Origin: Candidatus Vogelbacteria bacterium
Lineage (GTDB): Bacteria > Patescibacteria > Paceibacteria > UBA9973 > UBA12445
Length of the DNA: 16,151 nt
NCBI GenBank assembly: GCA_016201425.1
Contig: JACQCW010000005.1
Coordinates: 1 to 16,151, forward strand
Direction: 5' to 3'
The position numbers and the translations under genes were made by a program. Each line of letters starts with the position of its first letter. Position 1 is the first letter of the stretch. The notes under the pieces were generated by a model. The model was not told the DNA's origin. It did no database searches and was given only the letters and a program-made list of their open reading frames with translations. Below, piece after piece: positions 1 through 7,410 of the stretch.

Positions 1-534
1 TCTTAACTTTGGTATCTTGCCAATTGCGGTGGCTATTTCTATCGCACGTATTAACCTCACTGGATTCTTATTATCAATACCACTTGCTCGGTTTGAATCA
101 AGTTTTTTTAGTTCAGCATTGAGTCTGTCGATTGACCACTTTTCTAACTTTTTGCGAAGAGGGATATTTGCTGTTACTTCCGGAATATTGAGGTCGTTAA
201 TAATTGATTGAATATAAAAACCTGTGCCACCGCAGATGATTGGTAGTTTGTCTCGCCTCAGAATATCTTTTATCTTTTCTTCCGTAAGTTTTTTAAAATC
301 AGATACTGTAAAAACTTTTTTTGGTGAGATAATATCTAACATATGGTGGGGTATCTGTTTCATCTCTCGCCTTGTTATCTTGCCGCTGCCAATATCCATT
401 CCCTTGTAAACTTGCCTTGAGTCGGCAGAAATAACCTCACCGTTAAACTTTTCAGCAAGCTTTACTGCTAGGTCACTTTTGCCTGTTGCAGTCGGCCCCA
501 GGACTACTAATATTTTAGGTTTAACTATTTTCAT
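1..534 (-). CDS. miaA: tRNA dimethylallyltransferase MiaA, C-terminal part outside window
   Basis: MiaA transfers a dimethylallyl group to N6 of A37 in tRNAs that read UNN codons, which improves decoding. The minus-strand frame runs without a stop from an ATG at 534 to base 1 (178 codons), so the gene is cut by the window edge. Visible family motifs are the P-loop GPTATGKS near residue 13, the SADSRQVYKGMDIGSGK block near residue 36, HHMLDIISP near residue 63 and the LPIICGGTGFYIQ block near residue 97. Full-length MiaA is about 300 residues, so roughly the last 40 percent is missing. No Shine-Dalgarno sequence is visible before the ATG. The hairpin at 569-604 separates it from the upstream orphan gene. 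Identification is firm. Confidence 0.95.
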   Translation of the reverse strand, partial: MKIVKPKILVVLGPTATGKSDLAVKLAEKFNGEVISADSRQVYKGMDIGSGKITRREMKQIPHHMLDIISPKKVFTVSDFKKLTEEKIKDILRRDKLPIICGGTGFYIQSIINDLNIPEVTANIPLRKKLEKWSIDRLNAELKKLDSNRASGIDNKNPVRLIRAIEIATAIGKIPKLR

Positions 535-568
535 ACCAAGTATTTTGATTCTATAATAATTTAGAAAT

Positions 569-604
569 AAAAAAAGCCAGTTAGACTGAAGTGTCCAGTC
601 TAAC
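569..604 (-). terminator. Intrinsic terminator of the 620-1291 gene
   Basis: On the minus strand a perfect 9-bp stem (GTTAGACTG paired with CAGTCTAAC, 580-588 with 596-604) has a 7-nt loop and is followed by a run of seven T. It lies just after the stop of the minus-strand orphan gene and before miaA, so it should insulate miaA from that transcript. Confidence 0.85.
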
Positions 605-619
605 GGGCGTAGGGCTCCA

Positions 620-1291
620 CTAATTGATATAGACGGTCTTGGTTGGCTCGACGATGATTTTACCATCCTTTACTGTTATTCGTTCGTCACTTTTTTCTCT
701 TTTGAAGGCCGACTCATTCTTGTAGTCGAAGGGCTTTCGGTTCTTGTCTGGTACCACAGGGATAACCTTCCTTTCGGTCTGATCGGTGGTCGGCTCGGAA
801 AGTACGCTTAGAATGTCCGCAACCTCTTCCGGGGTCAGAACCCTGTCACCTACCTCTTGATTGAAGCCGAAGCGAGGAAAGTTTGGGTCCTCGGTGGCAA
901 AGATAGTCTTGACCTTGTACTTCTCCATCAGTTCAAGGTGTTCATCGTTCTCGTCACTCTTGTTGGCCTCGGCATCTTCCTTCGTGATCACCTTCCCGGT
1001 AGCGGGGAAGAATGTCATTCCCGATGCCTCCATGGGCTCCGTGGCAACTCCTGTAACCTTTTTTCCCCGCCACTCGTATGAGATGATCGGGACTTCGCGG
1101 GTTCTGTAGCAGATCGTCTGCTCCACCAGCTTCGCAAGTTCAGGCCTGAGCCTGAGAAGCTCCTTCAGATCTGGAGTGGGCTCATTCATGAGAGGAATGC
1201 GACTACCACCGAGAAGAAAGAACTCCAGAATGTAGGTAGACTTAACCTCTCCGATTGCGTCATTGTCTTCCTTTTTGACTTTGTCAGCCAT
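620..1291 (-). CDS. Orphan protein of 223 residues
   Basis: I do not recognise this protein. It is soluble and highly charged, with no signal peptide or membrane segment. The N-terminal half has a hydrophobic stretch (about 21-32) and a Leu-rich helix (about 41-57). The C-terminal third is rich in Lys, Asp, Glu and Pro and looks extended or disordered. The ATG at 1291 is supported by AGGAGG six bases upstream. The gene is monocistronic: promoter at 1394-1421, terminator at 569-604. Its expression signals match those of the orphan genes at 8-14 kb rather than those of neighbouring miaA. Its codons are richer in C and G at the third position than the nearby conserved genes. Confidence 0.8.
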   Translation of the reverse strand: MADKVKKEDNDAIGEVKSTYILEFFLLGGSRIPLMNEPTPDLKELLRLRPELAKLVEQTICYRTREVPIISYEWRGKKVTGVATEPMEASGMTFFPATGKVITKEDAEANKSDENDEHLELMEKYKVKTIFATEDPNFPRFGFNQEVGDRVLTPEEVADILSVLSEPTTDQTERKVIPVVPDKNRKPFDYKNESAFKREKSDERITVKDGKIIVEPTKTVYIN

Positions 1292-1393
1292 GATTCCTCC
1301 TGTGCTCCGGCTACTCGTCGGAGCGGTATTGGTCAGTGTTCACAGGTGCCTATGAGATATTCAATGTTCTTCATTGTTAGTTAGTCTACTTAT

Positions 1394-1421
1394 AGTATAA
1401 ATACATTTTAACTTTTGTCAA
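1394..1421 (-). promoter_or_regulatory. Promoter of the 620-1291 gene
   Basis: On the minus strand there is TTGACA (1416-1421), a 16-bp spacer and TATACT (1394-1399). Both boxes are close to the sigma-70 consensus. The predicted leader is about 95 nt and contains a 6-bp hairpin (GCTCCG with CGGAGC, 1304-1324) just upstream of the ribosome binding site. Whether that hairpin regulates anything is unknown. Confidence 0.75.
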
Positions 1422-1440
1422 GTCTTCAACAATTTAGCCT

Positions 1441-1469
1441 TTGCCTTTTTCAACCGGTTTTGATATGAT
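1441..1469 (+). promoter_or_regulatory. Probable promoter of tRNA-Asn
   Basis: TTGCCT (1441-1446), a 17-bp spacer and TATGAT (1464-1469) fit a sigma-70 promoter. It points at the tRNA gene about 100 bases downstream and is back to back with the 1394-1421 promoter. Confidence 0.6.
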
Positions 1470-1573
1470 GCCATTTACTGAATGTTTGATTGCTCACAAG
1501 TCGGAATGTTCTTTTTTTAGAAATATTGATCCCCACACTAATCTGGAAACAGTTTGGCGATGAGGGGTCATAT

Positions 1574-1645
1574 TCCGCGGTGGCGCAGTGGTAGCGCAGT
1601 CGCCTGTTAAGCGATTGGTCGTAGGTTCGAATCCTACCCGCGGAG
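1574..1645 (+). tRNA. tRNA-Asn (anticodon GTT)
   Basis: The cloverleaf folds completely. The acceptor stem is TCCGCGG with CCGCGGA. The D stem is GCGC/GCGC with loop AGTGGTA. The anticodon stem is GTCGC/GCGAT around the loop CTGTTAA, giving anticodon GTT. The T stem is GTAGG/CCTAC around TTCGAAT. The discriminator base is G at 1645. No CCA is encoded (the next bases are CAG), so CCA must be added after transcription. A hairpin terminator follows 22 bases later. Seventeen bases of the T arm and acceptor recur in inverted orientation near 7482-7498. Confidence 0.97.
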
Positions 1646-1667
1646 CAGTAGATGCAGATACGAACTG

Positions 1668-1693
1668 CCGATTCCCATGTGGAGTCGGTTTTT
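1668..1693 (+). terminator. Intrinsic terminator after tRNA-Asn
   Basis: An 8-bp stem with one G-T wobble (CCGATTCC with GGAGTCGG) and a 5-nt loop is followed by TTTTT. It ends the tRNA transcript. Confidence 0.75.
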
Positions 1694-1761
1694 CGTTTGG
1701 CGATGAATTAGAGAGTAACCCCACCGGCGATACGGAAGAAGGTGAGAAATCTTTTAGAAAT

Positions 1762-1798
1762 AAGATCACTACTCTCGAAACTTCGATCTTCTTTTTTT
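1762..1798 (+). terminator. Possible second terminator downstream of tRNA-Asn
   Basis: AAGATC (1762-1767) can pair with GATCTT (1785-1790), followed by C and seven T. The stem is short and the loop long (17 nt), so this is weaker than the 1668-1693 hairpin. About 200 bases here (1646-1842) hold no convincing gene. Confidence 0.35.
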
Positions 1799-1842
1799 AT
1801 CACCACCCAACTGATATCCCTGTCACTGATTCGTAGACCTCA

Positions 1843-2165
1843 TCAATCGAAGAATCCGCGATAGGCGAGTTGCTCAATTGCCATCATTGTCTGAATGTCA
1901 ACCTGCGATTTTTTAACCTTAGAAATAATCGCGTTTATAGTTTTACCGTTTGGCGTGCCCGGAATACCGGTCTTATAAATTTTCTTAATAGTTTCTCGTT
2001 CCACTTGGTTCACGTATTCATAAGCAGCTGTCGAGTTCCCGATGAGTCGATTTTCGAAAAACAAATTATTATCCTTCGACAAATTGCAAAGGTCTCTCAG
2101 TAAAATATCTTGCTCCTTGACGTAGAGTTCATGAAATCGTTTTTGATATCGTTAAAGGAGGTCAT
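1843..2165 (-). pseudogene. Small partner gene coupled to the TOTE helicase, interrupted by a frameshift
   Basis: The helicase gene ends in TGA at 2164-2162, overlapped by an ATG at 2165-2163 (ATGA overlap, the usual sign of translational coupling). The frame from that ATG begins MTSFNDIKNDF but soon stops. The frame one base back continues as HELYVKEQDILLRDL and runs to the stop at 1845-1843. Joining them near 2133-2144 gives a natural-looking protein of about 107 residues, mostly helical and charged, with no recognised domain. One base therefore appears to be missing near 2130-2145, by mutation or by sequencing error. If the frameshift is real, a short product could start only at non-ATG codons such as TTG at 2082 (79 residues). 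The function is unknown; the context suggests a partner of the helicase. Confidence 0.7.
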
Positions 2166-4354
2166 AGACTATTCATTTTCTTGTAATATCGTTCGCGCTG
2201 TTTGAATTGCCGTTCAAGGAATGGAATCTTTCGGTCCCGATAATCAAACACAAATTTCGGTGTCGCACCATGCATAAGCCGGCCAATATATTGTATCAAC
2301 TTTCCTTCAAAAGAAAATGGAAACGCAAGCACAAGGGTTGAAACATCTGAAACATGCAAACCTTCACCGAAGAATTGTCCAGTAGAAAGAATGACCTGAT
2401 AATGACCGTCGTTAATTTGTTTGAGTTTTGAAGTACGCTGTGGAGCGGAGTCATCGCCAGATATTACAATTGTCTCCGCGTGACCTTTGAGACATAGGGT
2501 GAGAATTTCAAGATGCTCCTTGCGTTCGCTTAAGACAAGAATTTTGTTGCCACTTTCTACTTGCGCAATAATATCTTTGGCAATTAGGCGGTTGCGAGCA
2601 GTATCGAAGCTGATGATTTTCGCGAGGAGTTGAAAGTGGTCGGTCTTCCAGTGGAACGGTATTTCAAGTTCAGTCTCACGAATGATAATTTTCGGTTTCG
2701 GTCGCTTCTCTCCTGGATTTTCCAAGTCGGGCTGATCCGCTTCCTGCATAGTACTCAAAATGTCGCCAATGTAGACATATATCAGCTGTTCGTCGTTGTG
2801 TTTACGTTTCGGAGTTGCCGTTAATCCGTACAGATATTGAGAATTTAGGTTCGCAATAACCTCACGAAAAGTTTTAGCCGGAATGTGGTGACATTCGTCA
2901 GCAATGATCGTACCGAACGAGTCTGACAATTCGGTAATGTTTTTATGTCTGGCCAGACTTTGTAACAAACCGACCGTGATTCCTTTCCCAATCTTCTTAC
3001 TTGTTCCCGAAATGCACCCGATGTGTGCTTTGGGAATGCCCAGATACGTTTGGATTCGATCAACCCATTGATCAAGCAGCTGTTTGCGGTGTACCAAAAT
3101 AAGTGCGGGGAGCTGGCGCCTGGCGATAAGTTCCATGCCAATCATTGTCTTACCACTACCGGGTGGTGCGACTAAGACACCTTGATCAGCGGCGAGCATG
3201 TCATTTACGGCCTGTTCCTGCCCCGGCCTTAGTATGAGTATGCTTTTGAATTCGACTGGCTTGAAATCCATATGCTCGCGAACTAATTCAAACGCAATCT
3301 TTTCAGATTCTAAATGTGCAATTAGTTGATTCAGAAAGCCGCGCGGCAGGAAAATATCTTCGTTCGATTCATTTATGAGTTTGAAATATTTCTGCACCTT
3401 ATACAGAGATATGCCGAGTCGCTTTTTGGTGAGATATTCAGTATTGAGAAAATTCAGTTTTTCTTTCAGAAATTCGACTGTTGCCGGCGTGAGTCTTGCG
3501 CGAGGAATGCGGAGTTGTTTGCTGACGTAGACCACAAGTGATTTACCTGGGCCGGTGTGACTTGCAAGCGTCTCTTCGCCATCAAGCAGTTTGAGTGCGG
3601 CGTCTAATTCTTTGATGGAATATTTGTGAACTGAGGCAAGAAAACCCCACTGGTCTAGATATGGCACTTCGTTCGCAGGATCAACGAAAAGTGTGTTCTC
3701 TGATCTCGCGTACTGGCCTTGTAGTGGGAGCGCAATGAGGTTACCGAAGCCGCCCTTGGGAACATCATCTTGGTTGGGGAATAGTCGATCAAAACTTATC
3801 TCTTTTTCAAATATGGAAAGTCCGAGCGCTCGGCGCACGACCTCGAGCCCGATTCGTCTGCTTTTCCAACATGGATACGGCTCACTGAAAAATATCCAGA
3901 CATGTCCGCCAGTGCCGGACTTTGAACGTTCAAGGTACGCGTTGAGATTTACACTTGTGCACACATTCATATATGCCCGTGCATCATCAAGCCAGTGATT
4001 GCCATCAAAATCTGCCGCAAGAAAATACGAAGTGTTATCCTCAAGAATAGGATAAATACCGATAGCAATTTTCCCCGTTAAATGTTGCCCGATAATTTCC
4101 AGAGAAAGCGGAATAGTCTTTTTGTTTTGAAACGTTTTAAGCAACCCGCCCTTGCTTCGATGCTCATTGAATTCGTTCCAATCGAAGGTATAAGCGGGAG
4201 AATATCCCGATCTGCCGTCCTTTTCCCAATAGCGGGCGTAGACATCCTGCCTACCGCGGAAAAGGGCTGTAAATAAGCGGAATTGTTCACCATTCGGCTC
4301 CTGCATATACGCAGAGGATATAACAGATTCAAGAAAAAAGCGATCATCCACCAT
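2162..4354 (-). CDS. TOTE-type archaeo-eukaryotic primase fused to a SF2 helicase
   Basis: This 730-residue protein has two parts. Residues about 30-240 match the archaeo-eukaryotic primase domain of TOTE conflict systems: the metal-binding DxD in LAADFDGNHW (D115, D117), SGTGGHVW (146-153, with the conserved His 151) and GFGNLIALPLQ (202-212). Residues about 370-725 are a superfamily 2 helicase: Walker A APPGSGKT (396-403), DECH box (486-489), LTATP (511-515), the motif V region around STGQFFGEG and motif VI QYIGRLMH (688-695). In motif VI the last position, normally Arg, is His 695. The family is thought to act in DNA or RNA synthesis and unwinding in anti-element conflict; the substrate here is unknown. 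ATG 4354 is chosen as the longest frame, with only weak AAAGG upstream; GTG at the next codon is possible. The next gene is coupled to it, and fic lies divergent 74 bp away. Confidence 0.85.
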   Translation of the reverse strand: MVDDRFFLESVISSAYMQEPNGEQFRLFTALFRGRQDVYARYWEKDGRSGYSPAYTFDWNEFNEHRSKGGLLKTFQNKKTIPLSLEIIGQHLTGKIAIGIYPILEDNTSYFLAADFDGNHWLDDARAYMNVCTSVNLNAYLERSKSGTGGHVWIFFSEPYPCWKSRRIGLEVVRRALGLSIFEKEISFDRLFPNQDDVPKGGFGNLIALPLQGQYARSENTLFVDPANEVPYLDQWGFLASVHKYSIKELDAALKLLDGEETLASHTGPGKSLVVYVSKQLRIPRARLTPATVEFLKEKLNFLNTEYLTKKRLGISLYKVQKYFKLINESNEDIFLPRGFLNQLIAHLESEKIAFELVREHMDFKPVEFKSILILRPGQEQAVNDMLAADQGVLVAPPGSGKTMIGMELIARRQLPALILVHRKQLLDQWVDRIQTYLGIPKAHIGCISGTSKKIGKGITVGLLQSLARHKNITELSDSFGTIIADECHHIPAKTFREVIANLNSQYLYGLTATPKRKHNDEQLIYVYIGDILSTMQEADQPDLENPGEKRPKPKIIIRETELEIPFHWKTDHFQLLAKIISFDTARNRLIAKDIIAQVESGNKILVLSERKEHLEILTLCLKGHAETIVISGDDSAPQRTSKLKQINDGHYQVILSTGQFFGEGLHVSDVSTLVLAFPFSFEGKLIQYIGRLMHGATPKFVFDYRDRKIPFLERQFKQRERYYKKMNSL

Positions 4355-4361
4355 CTACAAC

Positions 4362-4390
4362 TTGCCTTTCCCGCTATAATCCGCTATAAT
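4362..4390 (+). promoter_or_regulatory. Promoter of the fic-recQ operon
   Basis: TTGCCT (4362-4367), a 17-bp spacer and TATAAT (4385-4390). The spacer itself contains another TATAAT. A second possible -10, TATAAG at 4417-4422, lies six bases before the fic ATG and would give a leaderless message. No Shine-Dalgarno sequence precedes fic. The 74-bp gap must also hold the helicase promoter on the other strand. Confidence 0.6.
4371..4390. repeat. Tandem 10-bp direct repeat in the divergent promoter
   Basis: CCGCTATAAT occurs twice head to tail. Related inverted pieces (ATAGCG, TTAGCG) follow at 4405-4416. Repeats spaced at one helical turn between divergent genes often mark a repressor or regulator site. 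The winged-helix tail of the adjacent Fic protein is a possible binder (inference). Confidence 0.6.
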
Positions 4391-4428
4391 CTACTATATA
4401 TGAGATAGCGTTAGCGTATAAGCCTAAT

Positions 4429-5493
4429 ATGAAAGATATCACAAATAAATTTGATCCTCGCATAGCGAGTCCCGAACCTCACATTGTGGCCCTTTTGGCC
4501 GAAATTGACGGTATCCGCGGCGAACTAAAGTCTGGTTTGCGCATGACACCGCAGGCGATCACCAATCTGAAGAAGTCGACTCTCATCACCTCAGCGGGTG
4601 CTTCTACACGTATCGAAGGAGCGAAACTCACCGACGAAGAAGTGGAGAAGGTTATGCGCGGCCTTGCGATTTCAAAGTTCGCCGACCGTGATTCGCAGGA
4701 GGTGCAGGGGTATCTTGAAACACTGCAAAATGTTTTTGACAGTTTCCAAACATTACCACTTCGCGAGAGCGTAATTTTATCGCTCCACAAGGAGCTTCTT
4801 AAGTATTCGCACAAAGATGACAAGCATCGCGGTGATTACAAAAAGAAAGAGAACACGGTTGGAGTGCTTGGCCCAGACGGCAAAGTCGCTCGAATAATAT
4901 TTGAAACGACTCCGGCGTATCTCACGGCGAAAGAAATGCAGGAACTTATTGCCTGGACCAGCGAAGCGTTTGAGAAAAATCGCTTTCATCATCTCCTAAT
5001 CATTGCAAATTTCATCGTAGAATTTTTAAAGATCCACCCATTCGAAGACGGCAATGGGCGTCTTTCGCGTGTCCTCACTAACCTTTTGCTCTTGCGTTCC
5101 GGCTATCAATTTGTCCAGTACGTTTCGCACGAACAAATTGTAGAGCGTCGCAAAGATGAGTATTATATTGCGCTTCGCAAGTCGCAAGAGACGTTTACAA
5201 AAGAACAGGTCACTATTTCGCCCTGGCTCAACTTCTTCCTTTCAGCCCTCAAAGAGCAAGCCGCGAAAGCGCTTTCGTATCTTCAAGAGGAAAAAGCTGA
5301 GGATGCCTTTTCGCCGAAACAGCAGGCGGTGTGGAATTACTTGATCAGTGTCGAAGAAGCTTCGCCAAGCGATATCGTTAAGGCGACCAGCATTTCCCTG
5401 GCCACCGTGCGTCAAGCACTAGGCCGGCTTGTGAAGCTTGATCAAGTCAAGCGTGTCGGTCTCGGGCGAGCAACCAGGTATCAGAAGAAGTAA
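4429..5493 (+). CDS. Fic-domain AMPylase-type protein with C-terminal winged helix
   Basis: Fic proteins usually transfer AMP (or another nucleotide-derived group) to hydroxyl side chains of target proteins. In this 354-residue protein the catalytic motif is canonical, HPFEDGNGR at 203-211. The self-inhibitory motif (S/T)xxxE(G/N) is present upstream as STRIEG at 59-64, so it belongs to the class with an N-terminal inhibitory helix and should be silent until relieved. Residues about 293-354 (SPKQQAVWNYLIS onward) look like a winged-helix DNA-binding domain, a common arrangement in Fic/DUF4172-type regulators. It starts at ATG 4429 with no Shine-Dalgarno sequence. recQ begins 16 bases after the stop, so the two are probably cotranscribed. 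The gene is intact. Confidence 0.92.
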   Translation: MKDITNKFDPRIASPEPHIVALLAEIDGIRGELKSGLRMTPQAITNLKKSTLITSAGASTRIEGAKLTDEEVEKVMRGLAISKFADRDSQEVQGYLETLQNVFDSFQTLPLRESVILSLHKELLKYSHKDDKHRGDYKKKENTVGVLGPDGKVARIIFETTPAYLTAKEMQELIAWTSEAFEKNRFHHLLIIANFIVEFLKIHPFEDGNGRLSRVLTNLLLLRSGYQFVQYVSHEQIVERRKDEYYIALRKSQETFTKEQVTISPWLNFFLSALKEQAAKALSYLQEEKAEDAFSPKQQAVWNYLISVEEASPSDIVKATSISLATVRQALGRLVKLDQVKRVGLGRATRYQKK

Positions 5494-5509
5494 TCTGGCA
5501 AATCCTATC

Positions 5510-6851
5510 ATGCAATCGCTTCTCAAGAAACATTTTGGCTACGATGCTTTTCGTCCGTTACAGAAGGAAATTATCGATCAGATATTGCTGGACAAAGACT
5601 GCGTGGTGCTGATGCCCACCGGCGGCGGGAAGTCGCTTTGCTTCCAGCTTCCCGCGCTTGTACGGGAGGGGATAACGATCGTCATTTCTCCGCTCATTTC
5701 GCTCATGAAAGATCAAGTTGACGCTCTTATGGCAAACGGAATCACAGCTGGTTGTATTAACAGCACACTTTCTTCACAGGAGATTGCTTTGGTCATGAAC
5801 CGAGCCGAAACGAGCACATTAAAAATCTTATATATCGCACCCGAGCGTCTCACCCTACCGTACTTTGAAGATTTTTTGCACAAACTCAAGGTATGTTTGA
5901 TCGCCATTGATGAAGCGCACTGTATTTCGTATCTCCAGCTTCAACCGTGCGAATTTAAATTATGAAGTGTTGTCAAAAAAAGATTCTCTCAAGCTCGTTC
6001 TCGCGCTGATCGCGAAACACCCAGATGAAAGTAGTATCATTTACTGTTTCTCACGAAAAGATACCGAAACATTGGTTACGAATTTAAAGAAATATGGCCT
6101 CAAAGCCGCCGCGTATCACGCAGGGCTCGACGCCAATATCCGCAGAGAAAATCAGGAGAAATTTATCCGCGACGAAGTCAATATTATGGTCGCCACCATT
6201 GCCTTTGGCATGGGTATTGACAAGCCCGATGTTCGACTCGTGATACATCACAGCCTACCGAAATCAATCGAGGGCTACTATCAAGAAACCGGTAGAGCCG
6301 GACGCGACGGGCTACCATCCCGCTGTGTCCTCTTTTTTTCTTATGCCGATACATTCAAACATGAATATTTTATAGAAAACATGCCTGACTTGGCGGAACA
6401 GAAGAAGTCGAGAGAAAAGCTTGATCAGGTTTTGCAGTACGGCAATCTGCGTAGCTGCCGCCGTCGATTTTTACTCCAATATTTTAACGAGGATTACCAG
6501 CAAGCAAATTGCGGAAACTGCGACAGGTGCGTTGCGCCACCGCCTCTTGAACTACACAGAGTAGAATTTGCACGCGTGCGACAAAATCTCACACCGGTCT
6601 ATGCAGGACAAAAAGTATTCGACGGAGCACTGTTTGAAGAGTTGCGCAAAATCAGGATGCAAGAGGCAACCAGACTCCGCGTTCCTCCCTACGTTGTATT
6701 CGGTGATCGCGCACTCCGCGATATGGCCACCCACTTTCCGCAAACGTCGTCTGCTTTTTTACAAATGAACGGTGTGGGTGAGCGCAAACTTGCCCAATTC
6801 GGCCAGTTATTTATGGCAACGATTAGGCAATACATGAGTAACCAAAAATAG
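5510..6851 (+). pseudogene. recQ: ATP-dependent DNA helicase RecQ with an internal deletion
   Basis: RecQ unwinds DNA 3' to 5' in recombination and repair. Translation should start at ATG 5510 (MQSLLKKHFGYDAFRPLQ); upstream codons in frame belong to the end of fic. The first frame carries Walker A TGGGKS, ISPLISLMKDQV and DEAHCIS, then shifts and stops at 5965. Another frame resumes at SFNRANLNYEV (about 5937) and continues through motifs IV-VI (FGMGIDKPD, YYQETGRAGRDG), the four-Cys zinc site (CRRRF ... CGNCDRC) and a C-terminal HRDC domain (LRVPPYVVF ... NGVGERKLAQFG). Compared with typical RecQ, about 50 residues between DEAHCIS and SFNR are absent, including the aromatic-rich loop (HDFRPEY) and motif III. 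The winged-helix domain between zinc site and HRDC is also missing. As read, no active helicase can be made. Confidence 0.88.
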
Positions 6852-7135
6852 TCTTTACTGGCCTTGATCCCGTTCACTGCACACCCCATCCTCTCATTTT
6901 CTCTCTCAATCTCTCTTCGCCTTGTCTTTCTGCCCCCACCACCATCTCTCGTGTCTTAGTTCGTTCCTTGAATGGTATTGATATATTGTTCTGTTGTATT
7001 GAGTATTTGGTACTTGTAAGTTAAGGGAGTAAGTAGATAGGTTAAGCTTCAGTGATATATATAGTAGTAAGTAAGTACTTTTCCGTTCAGTTGATTCTCT
7101 GGTGAGATAGTAGTCAGTGAAAGTGGTGGGTACAA
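6852..7135. other. Intergenic region with a pyrimidine-rich tract
   Basis: No gene is supported in these 284 bases. About 6883-6950 is strongly C/T-rich on the plus strand. The second half is AT-rich with repeated GTAAGTA-like words. A TGA-TATATA element near 7053-7061 could be an extended -10 for the small ORF at 7136, but no good -35 accompanies it. No terminator hairpin was found directly after recQ. Confidence 0.4.
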
Positions 7136-7255
7136 ATGGCTGAACTAAAGGATGAAAAGCTACTTTACTGGGTGAACATGTTCAACCAGATGTTCTACCA
7201 CTTGTTCAACCACCTGGTAACGTTCATCTGCCGTCATCCTACAGAGCGGGGGTAG
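7136..7255 (+). CDS. Possible 39-residue small protein
   Basis: An ATG at 7136 opens a 39-codon frame ending in TAG. The product begins MAELKDEKLLYW and continues with a Phe-, Met-, His- and Asn-rich stretch (VNMFNQMFYHLFNHLVTF) that would form an amphipathic helix, then a basic tail. GGTGG about seven bases upstream is only a modest ribosome binding site. A strong terminator 22 bases downstream supports a transcript ending here. No family is recognised. It could be a toxin-like membrane-active peptide or a chance ORF; the sequence alone does not decide. Confidence 0.45.
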   Translation: MAELKDEKLLYWVNMFNQMFYHLFNHLVTFICRHPTERG

Positions 7256-7277
7256 CAAGTCAACATTGCCGGCGCGG

Positions 7278-7319
7278 AAAAAAGAGCATGCGCCAGAATT
7301 GTTGCGCGCGCTCTTTTTT
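7278..7319. terminator. Strong bidirectional intrinsic terminator
   Basis: AAAAAAGAGC (7278-7287) pairs perfectly with GCTCTTTTTT (7310-7319), and an inner GCGC/GCGC stem extends the hairpin. T runs on both strands make it work in either direction. Confidence 0.8.
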
Positions 7320-7410
7320 AGCAGAATCGCGTCATTTCAGATTTCGCAGCTTCAATTTGTGTACGAGATTTGGCAAGACTAGCTCGAAGGTTTGTGGTTG
7401 TTGTATACTG

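Noticed and set aside
17..409. Two plus-strand frames in the first 410 bases
   Set aside because: They lie opposite miaA, whose motifs on the minus strand are unmistakable.
857..1109. Plus-strand frames opposite the 620-1291 gene
   Set aside because: Shadows of the minus-strand gene, with no ribosome binding site or promoter of their own.
1494..1769. Minus-strand 91-codon frame containing GFEPTTNRLTGDCATTAPP
   Set aside because: This is the antisense translation of the tRNA-Asn gene, a well-known false protein in databases.
1588..1836. Plus-strand frame beginning MVAQSPVKRLVVGSNPTRG
   Set aside because: It starts inside the tRNA and runs through the terminator; again a translated tRNA artefact.
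2139..2145. Programmed -1 frameshifting at C-AAA-AAC in the helicase partner gene
   Set aside because: The heptamer lacks the X-XXY-YYZ pattern needed for efficient slippage and I see no strong stimulatory hairpin or pseudoknot after it. A plain indel is simpler.
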